Assembly: GCA_963841065.1 (NCBI GenBank)
Contig: CAWJBI010000031.1
Span: 248,001 to 312,000 of the forward strand
Direction of reading: 5' to 3'
Source of the DNA: M0108 sp963841065
Lineage (GTDB): Bacteria > Pseudomonadota > Gammaproteobacteria > Chromatiales > Chromatiaceae
Length of the DNA stretch: 64,000 bases
Shown: positions 1-9,001 of the stretch, one piece after another
Layout: each line of letters begins with the position of its first letter
Numbering within the stretch: the stretch's first letter is position 1
Program-made: the position numbers and the translations under genes
The notes under the pieces: model-generated
What the model was told of the DNA's origin: nothing
What the model saw: only the letters and a program-made list of their open reading frames with translations
Database searches by the model: none

Positions 1-1
1 G

Positions 2-73
2 GCCGATACCGAGCCCAAGGTCGAGGCCATAGTCCCGCCGCCGACGGCTCCGCAAGAAGCAGAGGCCAAGTGA
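2..73 (+). CDS. C-terminal tail of upstream protein, probably an RND periplasmic adaptor (partial)
   Basis: Only the last 23 codons are inside the window. The tail is rich in Pro, Glu and Ala and ends at a TGA that overlaps the ATG of the RND permease (TGATG). Such low-complexity tails and translational coupling to an RND pump are usual for membrane-fusion (adaptor) proteins, so that is the likely identity. No domain is visible and the assignment rests on position alone. Confidence 0.5.
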   Translation, partial: ADTEPKVEAIVPPPTAPQEAEAK

Positions 74-3000
74 TGAGCGGCTTCAACCTCTCCGAATGGG
101 CCATCAAGAACCGCTCCGTGGTGGTCTTCTTGATGATCGTCTCGGTGGTGGCCGGGATCAGCGCCTTCTATCAGCTCGGGCGTGCCGAGGACCCCCCCTT
201 CACCTTCCGCACCATGGTGGTCAGCGCCGCCTGGCCCGGGGCGACCCTGGAGGAGACCACATTGCAGGTCACCGAGCGCCTGGAGCGCACCCTGCAGGAG
301 GTCCCCAACCTGGACAACCTGCGCAGCTTCACCAGGCCGGGTAGCACCACCATCTTCGTGGACCTGACCGGGGACACGGACCCCCAGGCCGTAGAAGACA
401 CCTGGTACCAGGTCCGCAAGAAGGTGGGGGACATGCGCCACACTCTGCCCCAGGGGCTCATAGGGCCGGGCTTCAACGACGAGTTCGGCGACACCTACGG
501 CATCATCTACGGCTTTACCGCGGATGGCTTCACCCACCGGGAGTTGCGCGACTATGTCGAGACCGTGCGCTCCAAGCTGCTGCGGGTCCCGGATGTCGCC
601 AAGGTCTCGGTCCTGGGGGCCCAGGACGAGCGCATCTTCGTCGAGTTCGATATGCGCACCCTGGCCGGTCTGGGCTTCGACCCCAGCGCCCTGGTGGCGG
701 CCCTGGCGGCCCAGAACGTGGTGCGCCCCACCGGGGTTATCCAGACCGGGGACGAGAGCATATCGCTCCGGGTATCCGGGTCCTTCCGCTCCGAGGCGGA
801 CCTGCTCGCGGTCAACTTCGCCATCGGCGAGCGCATGCTGCGGCTGGGGGACATAGCCCAGGTCCGCCGCGGCCTGGCGGACCCGCCCCAGCCCATGTTC
901 CGCGTCAACGGCCAGGACGCCCTGGGGCTGGCCATCGTCATGCGCGACGGCGGCGACATCCTCGCCCTGGGGGACAGCATCCGGCAGGCCATGCAGGGAA
1001 TCGTCGCGGATCTGCCCATCGGCATCGAGGCGGTGCGGGTCGCCGACCAGCCGCAGACGGTGGACGCGGCCATCAATGACTTCACCACATCCCTCTGGCA
1101 GGCCATCGCCATCATCCTGGCGGTGAGCTTCCTGAGCCTCGGGGTGCGGGCCGGCACCGTGGTGGCCCTGGCGATCCCGCTGGTGCTGACCACCGTCTTC
1201 GCCATTATGAACATCCTGGACATCGACCTGCAGCGCATCTCCCTGGGCGCCCTGATCATCGCCCTGGCCCTGCTGGTGGACGATGCCCTGACCACGGTGG
1301 ACGCCATGTCACGGCGGCTCGCCATCGGCGATTCCAAGGAGGCGGCGGCGACCTATGCCTACCGGACCCTGGCCTTCGCCATGCTGACCGGCACCCTGGT
1401 CACCATCGCCGGCTTCGTCCCGGTGGGCTTTGCCGCCAGCTCGGCGGGTGAATACACCTTCGATATCTTCGCCGTGGTCGGCATTACGCTGCTGGTCTCC
1501 TGGTTCGTGGCCGTGGTCTTCGCCCCCCTGCTCGGAATGCTGCTCCTGGTCCCGCCCAAGACCCAGACCGACGAGTCCAAGCCCGGCGTCGTGCTGCGGG
1601 CCTACCGCGCCCTGCTCAATGGCGCCATCCGGCTGCGTTGGCTGACCATCGCGGTGACCGCCGCCGCCTTTGCCGCCTCGCTCTGGGCCATGGACCTGGT
1701 GCCGCGGCAGTTCTTCCCGGCCTCCGACCGCACCGACCTGCTGGTGGACGTCAGCCTGCCCCAGAACGCCTCGATCCATGCCACGGCCCGGGAGGCCGAT
1801 CGGCTCGATGCCATGCTCGGCGCCGACCCCGACGTCGCCCACTGGAGCACCTATGTGGGCTGGGGGGCGGTACGCTTCTACCTGCCGCTCAGCGTCCAGT
1901 TGCCCAACCCCTTCTTCACCCAGGCGGTGGTGGTCGCCAAGGATGTGGCCGCCCGGGAGCGCCTGGAGGTCAAGCTCGACCAGTACCTCAAGGAGGAGGT
2001 CCCCCAGGCTATCACTCGGGTCGCCCCCCTGGAGCTTGGCCCCCCGGTGGGCTGGCCCATTCAGTACCGGGTCCTGGGCGACGACCTGGACCAGTTGCGT
2101 GAGATCGCCCTGGAACTGGGTCAGATCGTGGCCGAGCACCGCGGGACCCGGGACCTGAACTTCGACTGGATGGAGCCCGGCCGGCAGTTGCGCATCCGCA
2201 TCGACCAGGATCAGGTCCGGCGCCTGGGGCTGTCCTCTGCGGCGGTGGCCTCGGTGCTCAACACCCACATCACCGGGACCACCGTCACCCAGGTCCGCGA
2301 CGACATCTATCTGATCAACGTGGTGGCCCGGGAGCGGGAGGGACAGCGCGTGTCCTTTGCCACTTTGCGGACCCTGGAGGTCCCCTTGCCGGACGGGCGC
2401 ACCGTGCCCCTGGACCAGCTCGCCAGCTTCGATTACGGCCAGGAGTACCCGATGATCTGGCGCCGGGACCGGGTGCCGACCCTCACGGTCCAGGCCGATG
2501 TGGCCCCAGGGCTGCTGCCGGATGCGGTGGTGGCGGACCTGACCCCGGCCATCGAGGCACTGAACGCCCGCCTGCCCGCGGGCTACTGGATCGAGGTCGG
2601 CGGCTCGGTGGAGGAGAGCGCCGCGTCCCAGGCCTCCGTCATGGCCGTGGTGCCGCTGATGCTCCTGCTCATGATCTCGCTGCTGATGTTCCAACTGGGG
2701 AAATTCCCCCTGCTGGTCATAGTCCTGAGCGTCGTGCCCCTGGGGTTGATCGGGGTGGTCGGGGCCCTGCTCCTGTCCGGCCAGCCCCTGGGGTTCGTCG
2801 CCATCCTCGGGGTGCTCGCCCTGATCGGCATGATCGCCAAGAACTCGGTCATCCTGATCAGCCAGATCGAGCAGGAGCGCGAGACCGGCAAGCCCCTGCT
2901 GGCGGCGGTAGTGGACGCCAGCGCCTCGCGCCTAAGGCCCATCATGCTCACCGCCCTGTCCACCATCCTGGGGCTCATCCCCATAGCCCCGACCGTGTTC

Positions 3001-3147
3001 TGGGGGCCCATGGCCTTCGCCATCATGGGCGGTCTGCTGGTGGCCACACTCCTCACCCTGGTCTTCGTCCCGGTCCTCTATGTCACCTGGTACAGGGGCG
3101 GACCCAGCCCGACCCCAGGTGGGGCAGAGGCCGCGCAGGCCCAATGA
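73..3147 (+). CDS. RND-family efflux pump inner-membrane permease (AcrB/MexB-like)
   Basis: Proton-driven tripartite efflux pump subunit of the inner membrane. The length (1024 residues) is normal for the family. A first transmembrane helix lies at about residues 14-33, followed by a large periplasmic porter loop, a block of helices from about 340, a second periplasmic loop, and a last helix block from about 860. The proton-relay pair is visible in helix 4 as LLVDDAL (about D403/D404), matching the AcrB Asp pair. I prefer ATG at 73, which overlaps the upstream stop, over GTG at 70. The substrate cannot be told from sequence; the multidrug (HAE) branch is favoured over heavy-metal pumps. The gene is intact and is followed within 30 bp by an IS3-family element, so any outer-membrane partner once downstream may have been displaced. 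Confidence 0.93.
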   Translation: MSGFNLSEWAIKNRSVVVFLMIVSVVAGISAFYQLGRAEDPPFTFRTMVVSAAWPGATLEETTLQVTERLERTLQEVPNLDNLRSFTRPGSTTIFVDLTGDTDPQAVEDTWYQVRKKVGDMRHTLPQGLIGPGFNDEFGDTYGIIYGFTADGFTHRELRDYVETVRSKLLRVPDVAKVSVLGAQDERIFVEFDMRTLAGLGFDPSALVAALAAQNVVRPTGVIQTGDESISLRVSGSFRSEADLLAVNFAIGERMLRLGDIAQVRRGLADPPQPMFRVNGQDALGLAIVMRDGGDILALGDSIRQAMQGIVADLPIGIEAVRVADQPQTVDAAINDFTTSLWQAIAIILAVSFLSLGVRAGTVVALAIPLVLTTVFAIMNILDIDLQRISLGALIIALALLVDDALTTVDAMSRRLAIGDSKEAAATYAYRTLAFAMLTGTLVTIAGFVPVGFAASSAGEYTFDIFAVVGITLLVSWFVAVVFAPLLGMLLLVPPKTQTDESKPGVVLRAYRALLNGAIRLRWLTIAVTAAAFAASLWAMDLVPRQFFPASDRTDLLVDVSLPQNASIHATAREADRLDAMLGADPDVAHWSTYVGWGAVRFYLPLSVQLPNPFFTQAVVVAKDVAARERLEVKLDQYLKEEVPQAITRVAPLELGPPVGWPIQYRVLGDDLDQLREIALELGQIVAEHRGTRDLNFDWMEPGRQLRIRIDQDQVRRLGLSSAAVASVLNTHITGTTVTQVRDDIYLINVVAREREGQRVSFATLRTLEVPLPDGRTVPLDQLASFDYGQEYPMIWRRDRVPTLTVQADVAPGLLPDAVVADLTPAIEALNARLPAGYWIEVGGSVEESAASQASVMAVVPLMLLLMISLLMFQLGKFPLLVIVLSVVPLGLIGVVGALLLSGQPLGFVAILGVLALIGMIAKNSVILISQIEQERETGKPLLAAVVDASASRLRPIMLTALSTILGLIPIAPTVFWGPMAFAIMGGLLVATLLTLVFVPVLYVTWYRGGPSPTPGGAEAAQAQ

Positions 3148-3237
3148 GTCGATTCGTATCGATGCCGACCTCTATAGTGGACCCCGAATTTGAGACAGCC
3201 CCTTAAGATAGAGCGACCGTGAAGAGGGGTTCTCAAG

Positions 3238-3522
3238 ATGCAGCGCAAACGCTACAGCAAAGCGTTCAAGGCCCAAGTGGCCATCGCAGCGATCAAAGGG
3301 CAGAAGACCGCCAACGAGCTAGCCTCGGAGTACGAGATCCCTGTCAGCCAGATCAATGACTGGAAGAAACAGGCCTTGGCCGCCCTCCCGGAGGTCTTCG
3401 GCCAGCGACAGCACCGCGCGGCCGAGGAACGGGAAGCGGAGCGTGATCGGCTCTACCAGCAGATTGGCAAGCTCCAGGTCGAGGTGGAGTGGCTCAAAAA
3501 AAAATCGGGTCAGCTGCTCTGA
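3238..3522 (+). CDS. IS3-family transposase OrfA (helix-turn-helix subunit)
   Basis: 94 residues, beginning with the basic RYSKAFKAQV segment typical of IS3 OrfA, followed by an HTH (TANELASEYEIPVSQINDWK) that binds the terminal inverted repeats. A C-terminal coiled coil rich in Glu, Leu and Lys (residues 60-90) mediates multimerisation. The frame runs into an A9 tract at 3496-3504, and orfB lies in the -1 frame, so OrfA is also the first part of an OrfAB fusion made by programmed frameshifting. It looks intact. Confidence 0.88.
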   Translation: MQRKRYSKAFKAQVAIAAIKGQKTANELASEYEIPVSQINDWKKQALAALPEVFGQRQHRAAEEREAERDRLYQQIGKLQVEVEWLKKKSGQLL

Positions 3523-4373
3523 GCCTGGCGGCCAAGCGCGGGGCGGTTGAGCCCGGACACCCCCCGTTGAGCATCGCCCGACAGTGCACGCTGCTGGGGC
3601 TGTCGCGGGCCAGCTACTACCGCGGTGCGCCCCTGGCCCAGGACCCCGCGGACACCCTGCGGCTGATGCGCCTGATCGACGAGGAATATACCCGCCACCC
3701 CTGCTACGGCAGCCGCAAGATGACGTCCTGGCTGCGCCGGCAGGGGTATGCGGTCAACCGCAAGCGGGTACGGCGCCTGATGCGGCGCCTGGGCCTGCAG
3801 TCGGTGGCGCCCAAGCCCTGCACCTCGCGGCCCGCGCCAGCGCACCCGATCTATCCCTACCTGCTGCGTGGGCTCGCGATCGTGCGGCCCAATCAGGTCT
3901 GGTGCACCGACATCACCTACATCCGCCTGGCGCATGGCTTCGTCTACCTCACGGCGGTCATGGACTGGTACAGCCGCTATGTACTGTCCTGGGAGGTCTC
4001 GGTGACCATGACCGAAGCGTTCTGTATCAGCGCCTTGCAGAGCGCCTTGCGCGGTCACGGCCGGCCGGAGATCTTCAACAGCGACCAGGGCGCCCAGTTC
4101 ACCAGCCAGGCCTTTACCGCGGTGCTCAACGCCGCCGAGGTGCGGATCAGCAGGGATGGCAAGGGCCGGGCGATGGACAATATCATGGTCGAACGTCTGT
4201 GGCGCACGGTGAAGTACGAGGAGATTTACCTCAAGGAGTACCGGCGGGTCAGCGACCTGATCGCCGCCCTCAAAGCCTACTTCTGGTTTTATAACCATGA
4301 GCGGCCGCATCAAAGCCTGGCGGGGGCCACCCCGGTCCAGGTCCATCGCGGCGCGGTCCAACTGGCGGCCTGA
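3489..4373 (+). CDS. IS3-family transposase OrfB (DDE integrase)
   Basis: Integrase-core catalytic part of the transposase. An HTH_21-like segment (HPCYGSRKM) precedes the rve domain. The DDE residues are visible in the contexts WCTDITY, NSDQGAQF and NIMVERLWR, followed by the family-typical HERPHQSL near the C-terminus. The frame is -1 relative to orfA. The nominal start overlaps orfA, and the catalytic protein is presumably produced as an OrfAB fusion through the A9 slippery tract. All catalytic residues are present, so the copy could be active. Confidence 0.9.
   Translation: MAQKKIGSAALSLAAKRGAVEPGHPPLSIARQCTLLGLSRASYYRGAPLAQDPADTLRLMRLIDEEYTRHPCYGSRKMTSWLRRQGYAVNRKRVRRLMRRLGLQSVAPKPCTSRPAPAHPIYPYLLRGLAIVRPNQVWCTDITYIRLAHGFVYLTAVMDWYSRYVLSWEVSVTMTEAFCISALQSALRGHGRPEIFNSDQGAQFTSQAFTAVLNAAEVRISRDGKGRAMDNIMVERLWRTVKYEEIYLKEYRRVSDLIAALKAYFWFYNHERPHQSLAGATPVQVHRGAVQLAA
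3496..3504 (+). promoter_or_regulatory. A9 slippery site for -1 ribosomal frameshifting in the IS3 transposase
   Basis: Nine consecutive A residues lie inside the orfA/orfB overlap. The downstream frame is -1 relative to orfA, the standard IS3-family arrangement for making the OrfAB transposase. No obvious stimulatory hairpin was identified. Confidence 0.65.
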
Positions 4374-4393
4374 GGGCGGTAGGGGCGGACGCC

Positions 4394-4501
4394 GTGGGGA
4401 TAACGCGTGAATGCCACAAGCGGCCGTGGGGACAAGCCGGGGACAACCCACTTCGCGGGTTGCCCCCACCTTGCCCCCACTCATTCACCCGTTATCCCCA
4501 C
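4394..4501. repeat. Large imperfect palindrome inside the IS3 element
   Basis: GTGGGGATAACGCGTGAATG at 4394-4413 is mirrored by CATTCACCCGTTATCCCCAC at 4482-4501 (one mismatch). A second nested arm pairs GGGGACAAG-type repeats with CTTGCCCCCAC, and the centre is a short AACCC/GGGTT hairpin. The motif GTGGGGAYAA recurs several times. It codes for nothing visible and separates orfB from the right inverted repeat, so it may be a MITE-like passenger, a strong transcription stop or a regulatory hairpin. Confidence 0.7.
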
Positions 4502-4616
4502 TCCGCCGCGCGACCCCTCCCTCAGAATGAGGATGCCTGCGGCGCAACCACCACCAATTTTTTTATATCTTATTTTGGGTGGGGTGCTGTCTTGACAGAG
4601 GGGTCCACCTCAGGCC

Positions 4617-5141
4617 ATGCTCATTACCGCAGTATTCGTACTGCCGGTCATCATGGAAATCAGTGGTCACGGGGTACTGCTGTTCAACATCCTCTTGCTC
4701 AGCGTTTTCTTTTCAGGGATATTCTCAACCCGCAGCGTGGGGCTCATATCCGTCTCCGCAATTCTGTTCAGCATTCATCTGGCGCTGCGACTCCGCGCAC
4801 CGCTGCTGTTTCGCGACCAGAGTGTGAACACTTACCGGATTGTCGGAGCAGTTAATGTTTACCTTCTGTTGGCGCTCATGGGGGCGCTGACTTTGGAAGT
4901 CATTCATGCCGCTACCGGCGTTTCCATAGGCGGCAATGTCGTGCTGAGTGGAAAGGACGATGACTATGTTCACCTCATTTACTTCAGCTTGGCTTCACTG
5001 ACTACCGTAGGTTTCGGAGACATCTATGCTGTGAGCACTTCCGCCAAGATGCTGGCCACTTTTTTGTCCACTCTGGGCATCCTGTTTCCGGCCATAATCA
5101 TCGCCCGCCTGGTCGGACTGGCTTCCAGCCGGCGTTCTTGA
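4617..5141 (+). CDS. Potassium-channel-like membrane protein (Ion_trans_2), possibly 5'-truncated by the IS
   Basis: 174 residues with about four hydrophobic segments, then a pore loop carrying the K+ selectivity-filter signature TTVGFGD (about residues 133-139) and a final helix. There is no cytoplasmic RCK/TrkA domain. The ATG lies only 10 bp after the right end of the IS3 element and has no recognisable ribosome binding site. An in-frame stop (4593-4595) falls in the inverted repeat, so the native N-terminus may have been removed or the gene may now depend on the IS for expression. Ends about 40 bp before the Na/Pi cotransporter gene. Confidence 0.75.
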   Translation: MLITAVFVLPVIMEISGHGVLLFNILLLSVFFSGIFSTRSVGLISVSAILFSIHLALRLRAPLLFRDQSVNTYRIVGAVNVYLLLALMGALTLEVIHAATGVSIGGNVVLSGKDDDYVHLIYFSLASLTTVGFGDIYAVSTSAKMLATFLSTLGILFPAIIIARLVGLASSRRS

Positions 5142-5181
5142 TCACACAACTGCGCCGCACTGGCGAACAGAGAGGTTGGGC

Positions 5182-6862
5182 ATGACTGAGCTAGACCCCC
5201 TGACCATGACCATCGAGCTGCTCGGTGGGCTCGCGCTTTTCCTGTACGGTATGGAGAAGATGACCGACGGGTTGAAGGCCGCCGCTGGCAAGCAGATGAA
5301 CACGCTGCTGGCCAAACTGACAGGTAACCCTGTATTGGGTGCCATCACCGGAGCCATCGTGACCGCGGTGATCCAGTCTTCCTCGGTGACCACGGTACTC
5401 GTGGTGGGTTTCGTCAGTGCCGGGCTCATGACCCTGGTGCAGTCGGTCGGGGTGATCTTCGGTGCCAACGTGGGCACCACGGTGACGGCGCAGATCGTGG
5501 CGTTCAACACGACCGCCCTGGCCTATCCGCTGATCGCCATCGGGTTTGTCATGACCTTCGTTTCGGAAGCAGGGCGTCGCGCGCCACTATGGCGCCATGT
5601 TGATGGGGCTTGGTCTGATTTTCTATGGCATGGCGACGATGGGCTCGGCCATGTCGCCGTTGCGCACGCACGAGGGCTTTGCGCAGCTCCTGCAATCCTT
5701 GCAGAATCCGATCCTGGGGATGCTGGCCGGCGCGGTGTTTACGGCGCTGGTGCAATCGTCCTCGGCAACCATAGGTCTCGCGGTTGTCATGGCGACCCAG
5801 GGGCTGCTTTCCCTTCCAGCCGGCATCGCGATCCTGTTCGGGGCAAAGATCGGAACTGGGATAACGGCGATACTCGCAGCGATCGGCAAGCCACAGGATG
5901 CAAAACGCGCGGCAGCCGTGCATGTGCTGTTCAATGTATTGGGGGCCGTGATTTGGCTGCCGTTCATCGCTGCGCTCGCGGGACTCGCCGAGGCGGTTTC
6001 GCCGGTGGCCGCGCATCTGCAGGGAGTGGAGCGGCTCGCTGAAGAGGTGCCGCGCCAGATCGCCAACGCCGCAACCATCTGGGCCACGGCCAATGCGGTG
6101 ATCTTCCTGCCGTTCGCCGCGTTGTTTGCGAAGATGGCGATCAAGATCATCCCGGACCGGGCGATCGAGGAGAAGGCCATCATCCGGCCCAGGTATCTCG
6201 ACGACGAATTGATCCAGGTGCCAGCGATGGCCTTGGAGCGTGCGCGGATGGAACTCGGGCACATGGGTGAGCTGACCGAGGCGATGCTGGCGAAGGTCAA
6301 GTCGGCCTTCAAGTCCAGGGATCTCAGCGAACTGTCGCAGCAACATGACCAGGTGGTGGTGCTGCGAGAGGCGGTGGTCGCCTATCTGCAGCGCGTCGGG
6401 CGCGGCGAGCTGAGCGACGCCGAAGCGGACGAGCATGCCGATCTGGTCGCGGCCACCGGCGAGATCGAGAACCTGAGTGCGGCGATCAGCCGCGACCTGG
6501 CGCCGCTGGCCCAGTCCCGCAAGGAGGCGAATATCACCCCGTCGGAAGAGACCGCTGAGCTGCTGAAGCGGCTGTTTCAGACGATACAGGAGTCCGCGCA
6601 TTGCGCGCTGCTGGCACTGGTGGAGGGTGACGAGCGGGCGGCGCAGACCGTGGTCGCGAATCGCGACGCTATCCTGGAGCTTACCTCCGAGTTGCTCAGG
6701 CATCAGTCCGTGCGTCTCGCCCTGGACGACCCGGACCGCCTGCTCAAGCACCGCGTGCAGTTCGAGATGCTCGACAAGCTGCGGCGCGTTTACAGCGTGT
6801 CCGAGCACATGGCGATTGCGGTACTGCCACGGGGCGCGCTCGCCGGCGAACTGTCTGTATAG
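5182..6862 (+). pseudogene. Na+/phosphate cotransporter family protein (NptA-like with PhoU-like tail), single frameshift
   Basis: Membrane protein for sodium-coupled phosphate uptake. Both family repeats are visible: VIQSSSVTTVL in the first half and LVQSSSATIGL in the second (the conserved QSSS motif), followed by a helical PhoU-like regulatory region from about 6180. The first half is read from ATG 5182 (ribosome site AGAGAGG). Around 5560-5590 the frame moves by +1, so the continuation HYGAMLMGLG lies in another frame and stays open to 6862. The joined length, about 560 residues, is normal. A single-base change separates this from an intact gene, so an assembly error is possible. Confidence 0.85.
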
Positions 6863-7187
6863 CCTTCCGATGACCTGGACGTCTCCCGCATCACCAAGGG
6901 AGGCGCGGGTCGGCCTACCGCCCTGGCACCCCACCTCGCCGGATCGCCGAGGTGCCAAGGTGGTGGAGACCGCCAGAGCAAGACCGGGCCTGGCGCCACG
7001 ACTCCGGTTTGGCGGTCGGTCCCCACCGCAATTCGTGGGGCGGTCCATTGGCGCAGGGTGGCAAGGATGGGCGCCATGGCGGGCGGCTCAGCCTGACAAC
7101 CGCACCTGAGGTGTGTGCGGCTTGGGCTTCTTTAACCTGAACTCGACCGCGATAAATGCGCCTCGCCGCAATAGGGAGATGATGTAG
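6863..7187. other. Intergenic region without recognised gene
   Basis: About 325 bp between the cotransporter and the alpha/beta hydrolase. No family could be recognised in any frame. The only clear signal is the purine-rich ribosome site GGGAG just before the ATG at 7188. Confidence 0.5.
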
Positions 7188-8762
7188 ATGGCTATAAACA
7201 GGCTACTGAAGCGGGTATTGATCGGGGTCGTTGTGGTCGGCGGGACCCTGCTCGCGCTGCGGTCGTATCGGGCCCTCAGCGGCCCTCCGCTCCATCCCTG
7301 GCACACCTTCGTGCCGGCTGAACTGCGCGAGGGGGAGCTCGACGCGGCGGACTGGTCGCGCTACCAGGCACAGGAGGCATCGATCTTTGACAGCGTTCGC
7401 GCCGAGGTCAGCCAGAAGCTCGATCCGGACGAGCGCGTGCCGATCAACCGCTACTTCGAGGACAGTCCGGTCTATCCGGCGCGCTTCGCCCAGGACTGGA
7501 ACCGATCCTATGTCATGGAACCCGACGGCAAGCCGATCGGGGCCGTGGTGCTGCTACATGGGCTGACGGACTCACCCTACAGCCTGCGGCACATTGCGAA
7601 GCTGTACCGCGATCGCGGCTTCGTCGCGATCGGCATTCGCTTGCCGGGGCACGGCACCGTGCCGGCCGGCCTGACCGACGTGCGCTGGGAAGATTGGATG
7701 GCCGCCACCCGGCTTGCGGTCCGCGAGGCACGCCAGCGTGTGCCTGCCCCCGGGCCATTGCACCTGGTCGGTTTTTCGAACGGCGGCGCGCTCGCCATGA
7801 AATATGCGCTCGACGTGATCATGGACCCGGAGCTGCCACGCGCCGATCGCATCATATTGGTCACGCCGATGATCGGAATCACGCGCTTTGCGCGCTTTGC
7901 GGGTCTGGCCGGTCTGCCCGCCGTGCTGCCGCCGTTTGCGAACGCGGCGTGGCTCAGCGTCGTGCCGGAGTTCAATCCCTTCAAGTACAACTCGTTCCCG
8001 GTCAACGGTGCGCGCCAATCGTACCGCCTGACCGATGCGCTGCAAAGCCAGATCCAGCGCCTCGCGCGTGCCGGCCAGCTCGGCGGCCTGCCGCCGGTGC
8101 TGACCTTTCAGTCGGTGATCGATTTCACCGTCAGCACCCCGGCCATCCTGACGGCGCTGTATGCGCTCCTGCCCGACAATGGCAGTGAGATCGTGCTGTT
8201 CGACGTGAACCGGACCCTGAAATTCGGCCCGCTGCTGCGCCCCTCCGCCTATGTGGCGCTCGATCAGTTGACGCCGACGTCCCCGCAGCCATATCGCTTC
8301 ACGGCGATCGTGAATGCGAGCGACGACACTGATGCCACGGTCGAGCGCAGCATCGGGCCTGGCCAATTGCAAGCAGAGGACCGCGCACTGAATCTGCCTT
8401 ATCCCCCCGGCATCTTCTCCTTGTCCCACCTGGCGATCCCGATTCCCATGGACGACCCGCTGTACGGGCTCCAGCCCGACCCCAAGGCGCAGCCCGAGTT
8501 CGGCTTCAGTCTCGGTGCCATGAGCGCGCGTGGCGAGCGTGGCACCCTGATCGTCGACCAGGATTTTCTGACGCGCCTGCCATCCAATCCGTTTTTCCCC
8601 TATCTGCTCGAACGGGTCGACGAAGGGATCAAACGACCGTCGGGGCCGACTGGACGCAATCTCGCCCCGACCGCCGTGCCTGGCATCCCGGTGCGCCTTG
8701 AAGCCCTGCTGTCCACCTTCCTCTCCGACGATACGGAGTCGCAGCCGTTTGCCGGCCCTTAG
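7188..8762 (+). CDS. Membrane-anchored alpha/beta hydrolase (serine lipase/esterase-like), paralogue 1
   Basis: 524 residues. An N-terminal hydrophobic anchor (about residues 9-25) is followed by an alpha/beta hydrolase fold. The oxyanion segment VVLLHGLTDSP is visible, the nucleophile elbow is GFSNG (Ser about 197), and a late SHLAIPIP region supplies a candidate catalytic His. It is a clear paralogue of the protein at 32287-33786: both share the HPWH/QPWH segment, the HG(L/M) oxyanion motif, LPGHG, the EFNPFKYNSF/EFDPFRYNSF block and the C-terminal LSHLA/LSHVA block. In both places an AI-2E-type permease sequence is adjacent. The substrate is unknown. Start chosen for the GGGAG site about 9-13 nt upstream. 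Confidence 0.82.
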   Translation: MAINRLLKRVLIGVVVVGGTLLALRSYRALSGPPLHPWHTFVPAELREGELDAADWSRYQAQEASIFDSVRAEVSQKLDPDERVPINRYFEDSPVYPARFAQDWNRSYVMEPDGKPIGAVVLLHGLTDSPYSLRHIAKLYRDRGFVAIGIRLPGHGTVPAGLTDVRWEDWMAATRLAVREARQRVPAPGPLHLVGFSNGGALAMKYALDVIMDPELPRADRIILVTPMIGITRFARFAGLAGLPAVLPPFANAAWLSVVPEFNPFKYNSFPVNGARQSYRLTDALQSQIQRLARAGQLGGLPPVLTFQSVIDFTVSTPAILTALYALLPDNGSEIVLFDVNRTLKFGPLLRPSAYVALDQLTPTSPQPYRFTAIVNASDDTDATVERSIGPGQLQAEDRALNLPYPPGIFSLSHLAIPIPMDDPLYGLQPDPKAQPEFGFSLGAMSARGERGTLIVDQDFLTRLPSNPFFPYLLERVDEGIKRPSGPTGRNLAPTAVPGIPVRLEALLSTFLSDDTESQPFAGP

Positions 8763-9001
8763 CAGGCAAGACAGAGCCTGCCAAGACTCTATGGCGCCCA
8801 GGGGGTGAATCTGGTTCAGCGGCTCACCGCGCTCTTCCGTCTCGGCCTCGGGGTCTACGAGACTGGCCGTGGGGCACCGGCTGAACTCCCTGACCGCCAA
8901 CCCCCGGTGAGTCCAGCCGCCAGCAGTCGCCTTGACGTTGGAATCAGCCCCGACATACCATCCCGGCGACGCGACCTTCTCGATACCATGGAGTTCCGAC
9001 C

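Larger units (their letters stand above)
3178..4607 (+). mobile_element. IS3-family insertion sequence (about 1.43 kb)
   Basis: The element carries overlapping orfA and orfB transposase frames. It is bounded by imperfect inverted repeats: TGGACCCC...TGAGACA at 3178-3197, and the complementary TGTCT...GGGGTCCA at 4588-4607, with about 14 of 20 positions matching. The bases next to the two tips do not form a clear 3-bp target duplication, so the ends are inferred. The right end lies about 230 bp after orfB, longer than usual, because a large palindrome sits between them. Confidence 0.78.
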
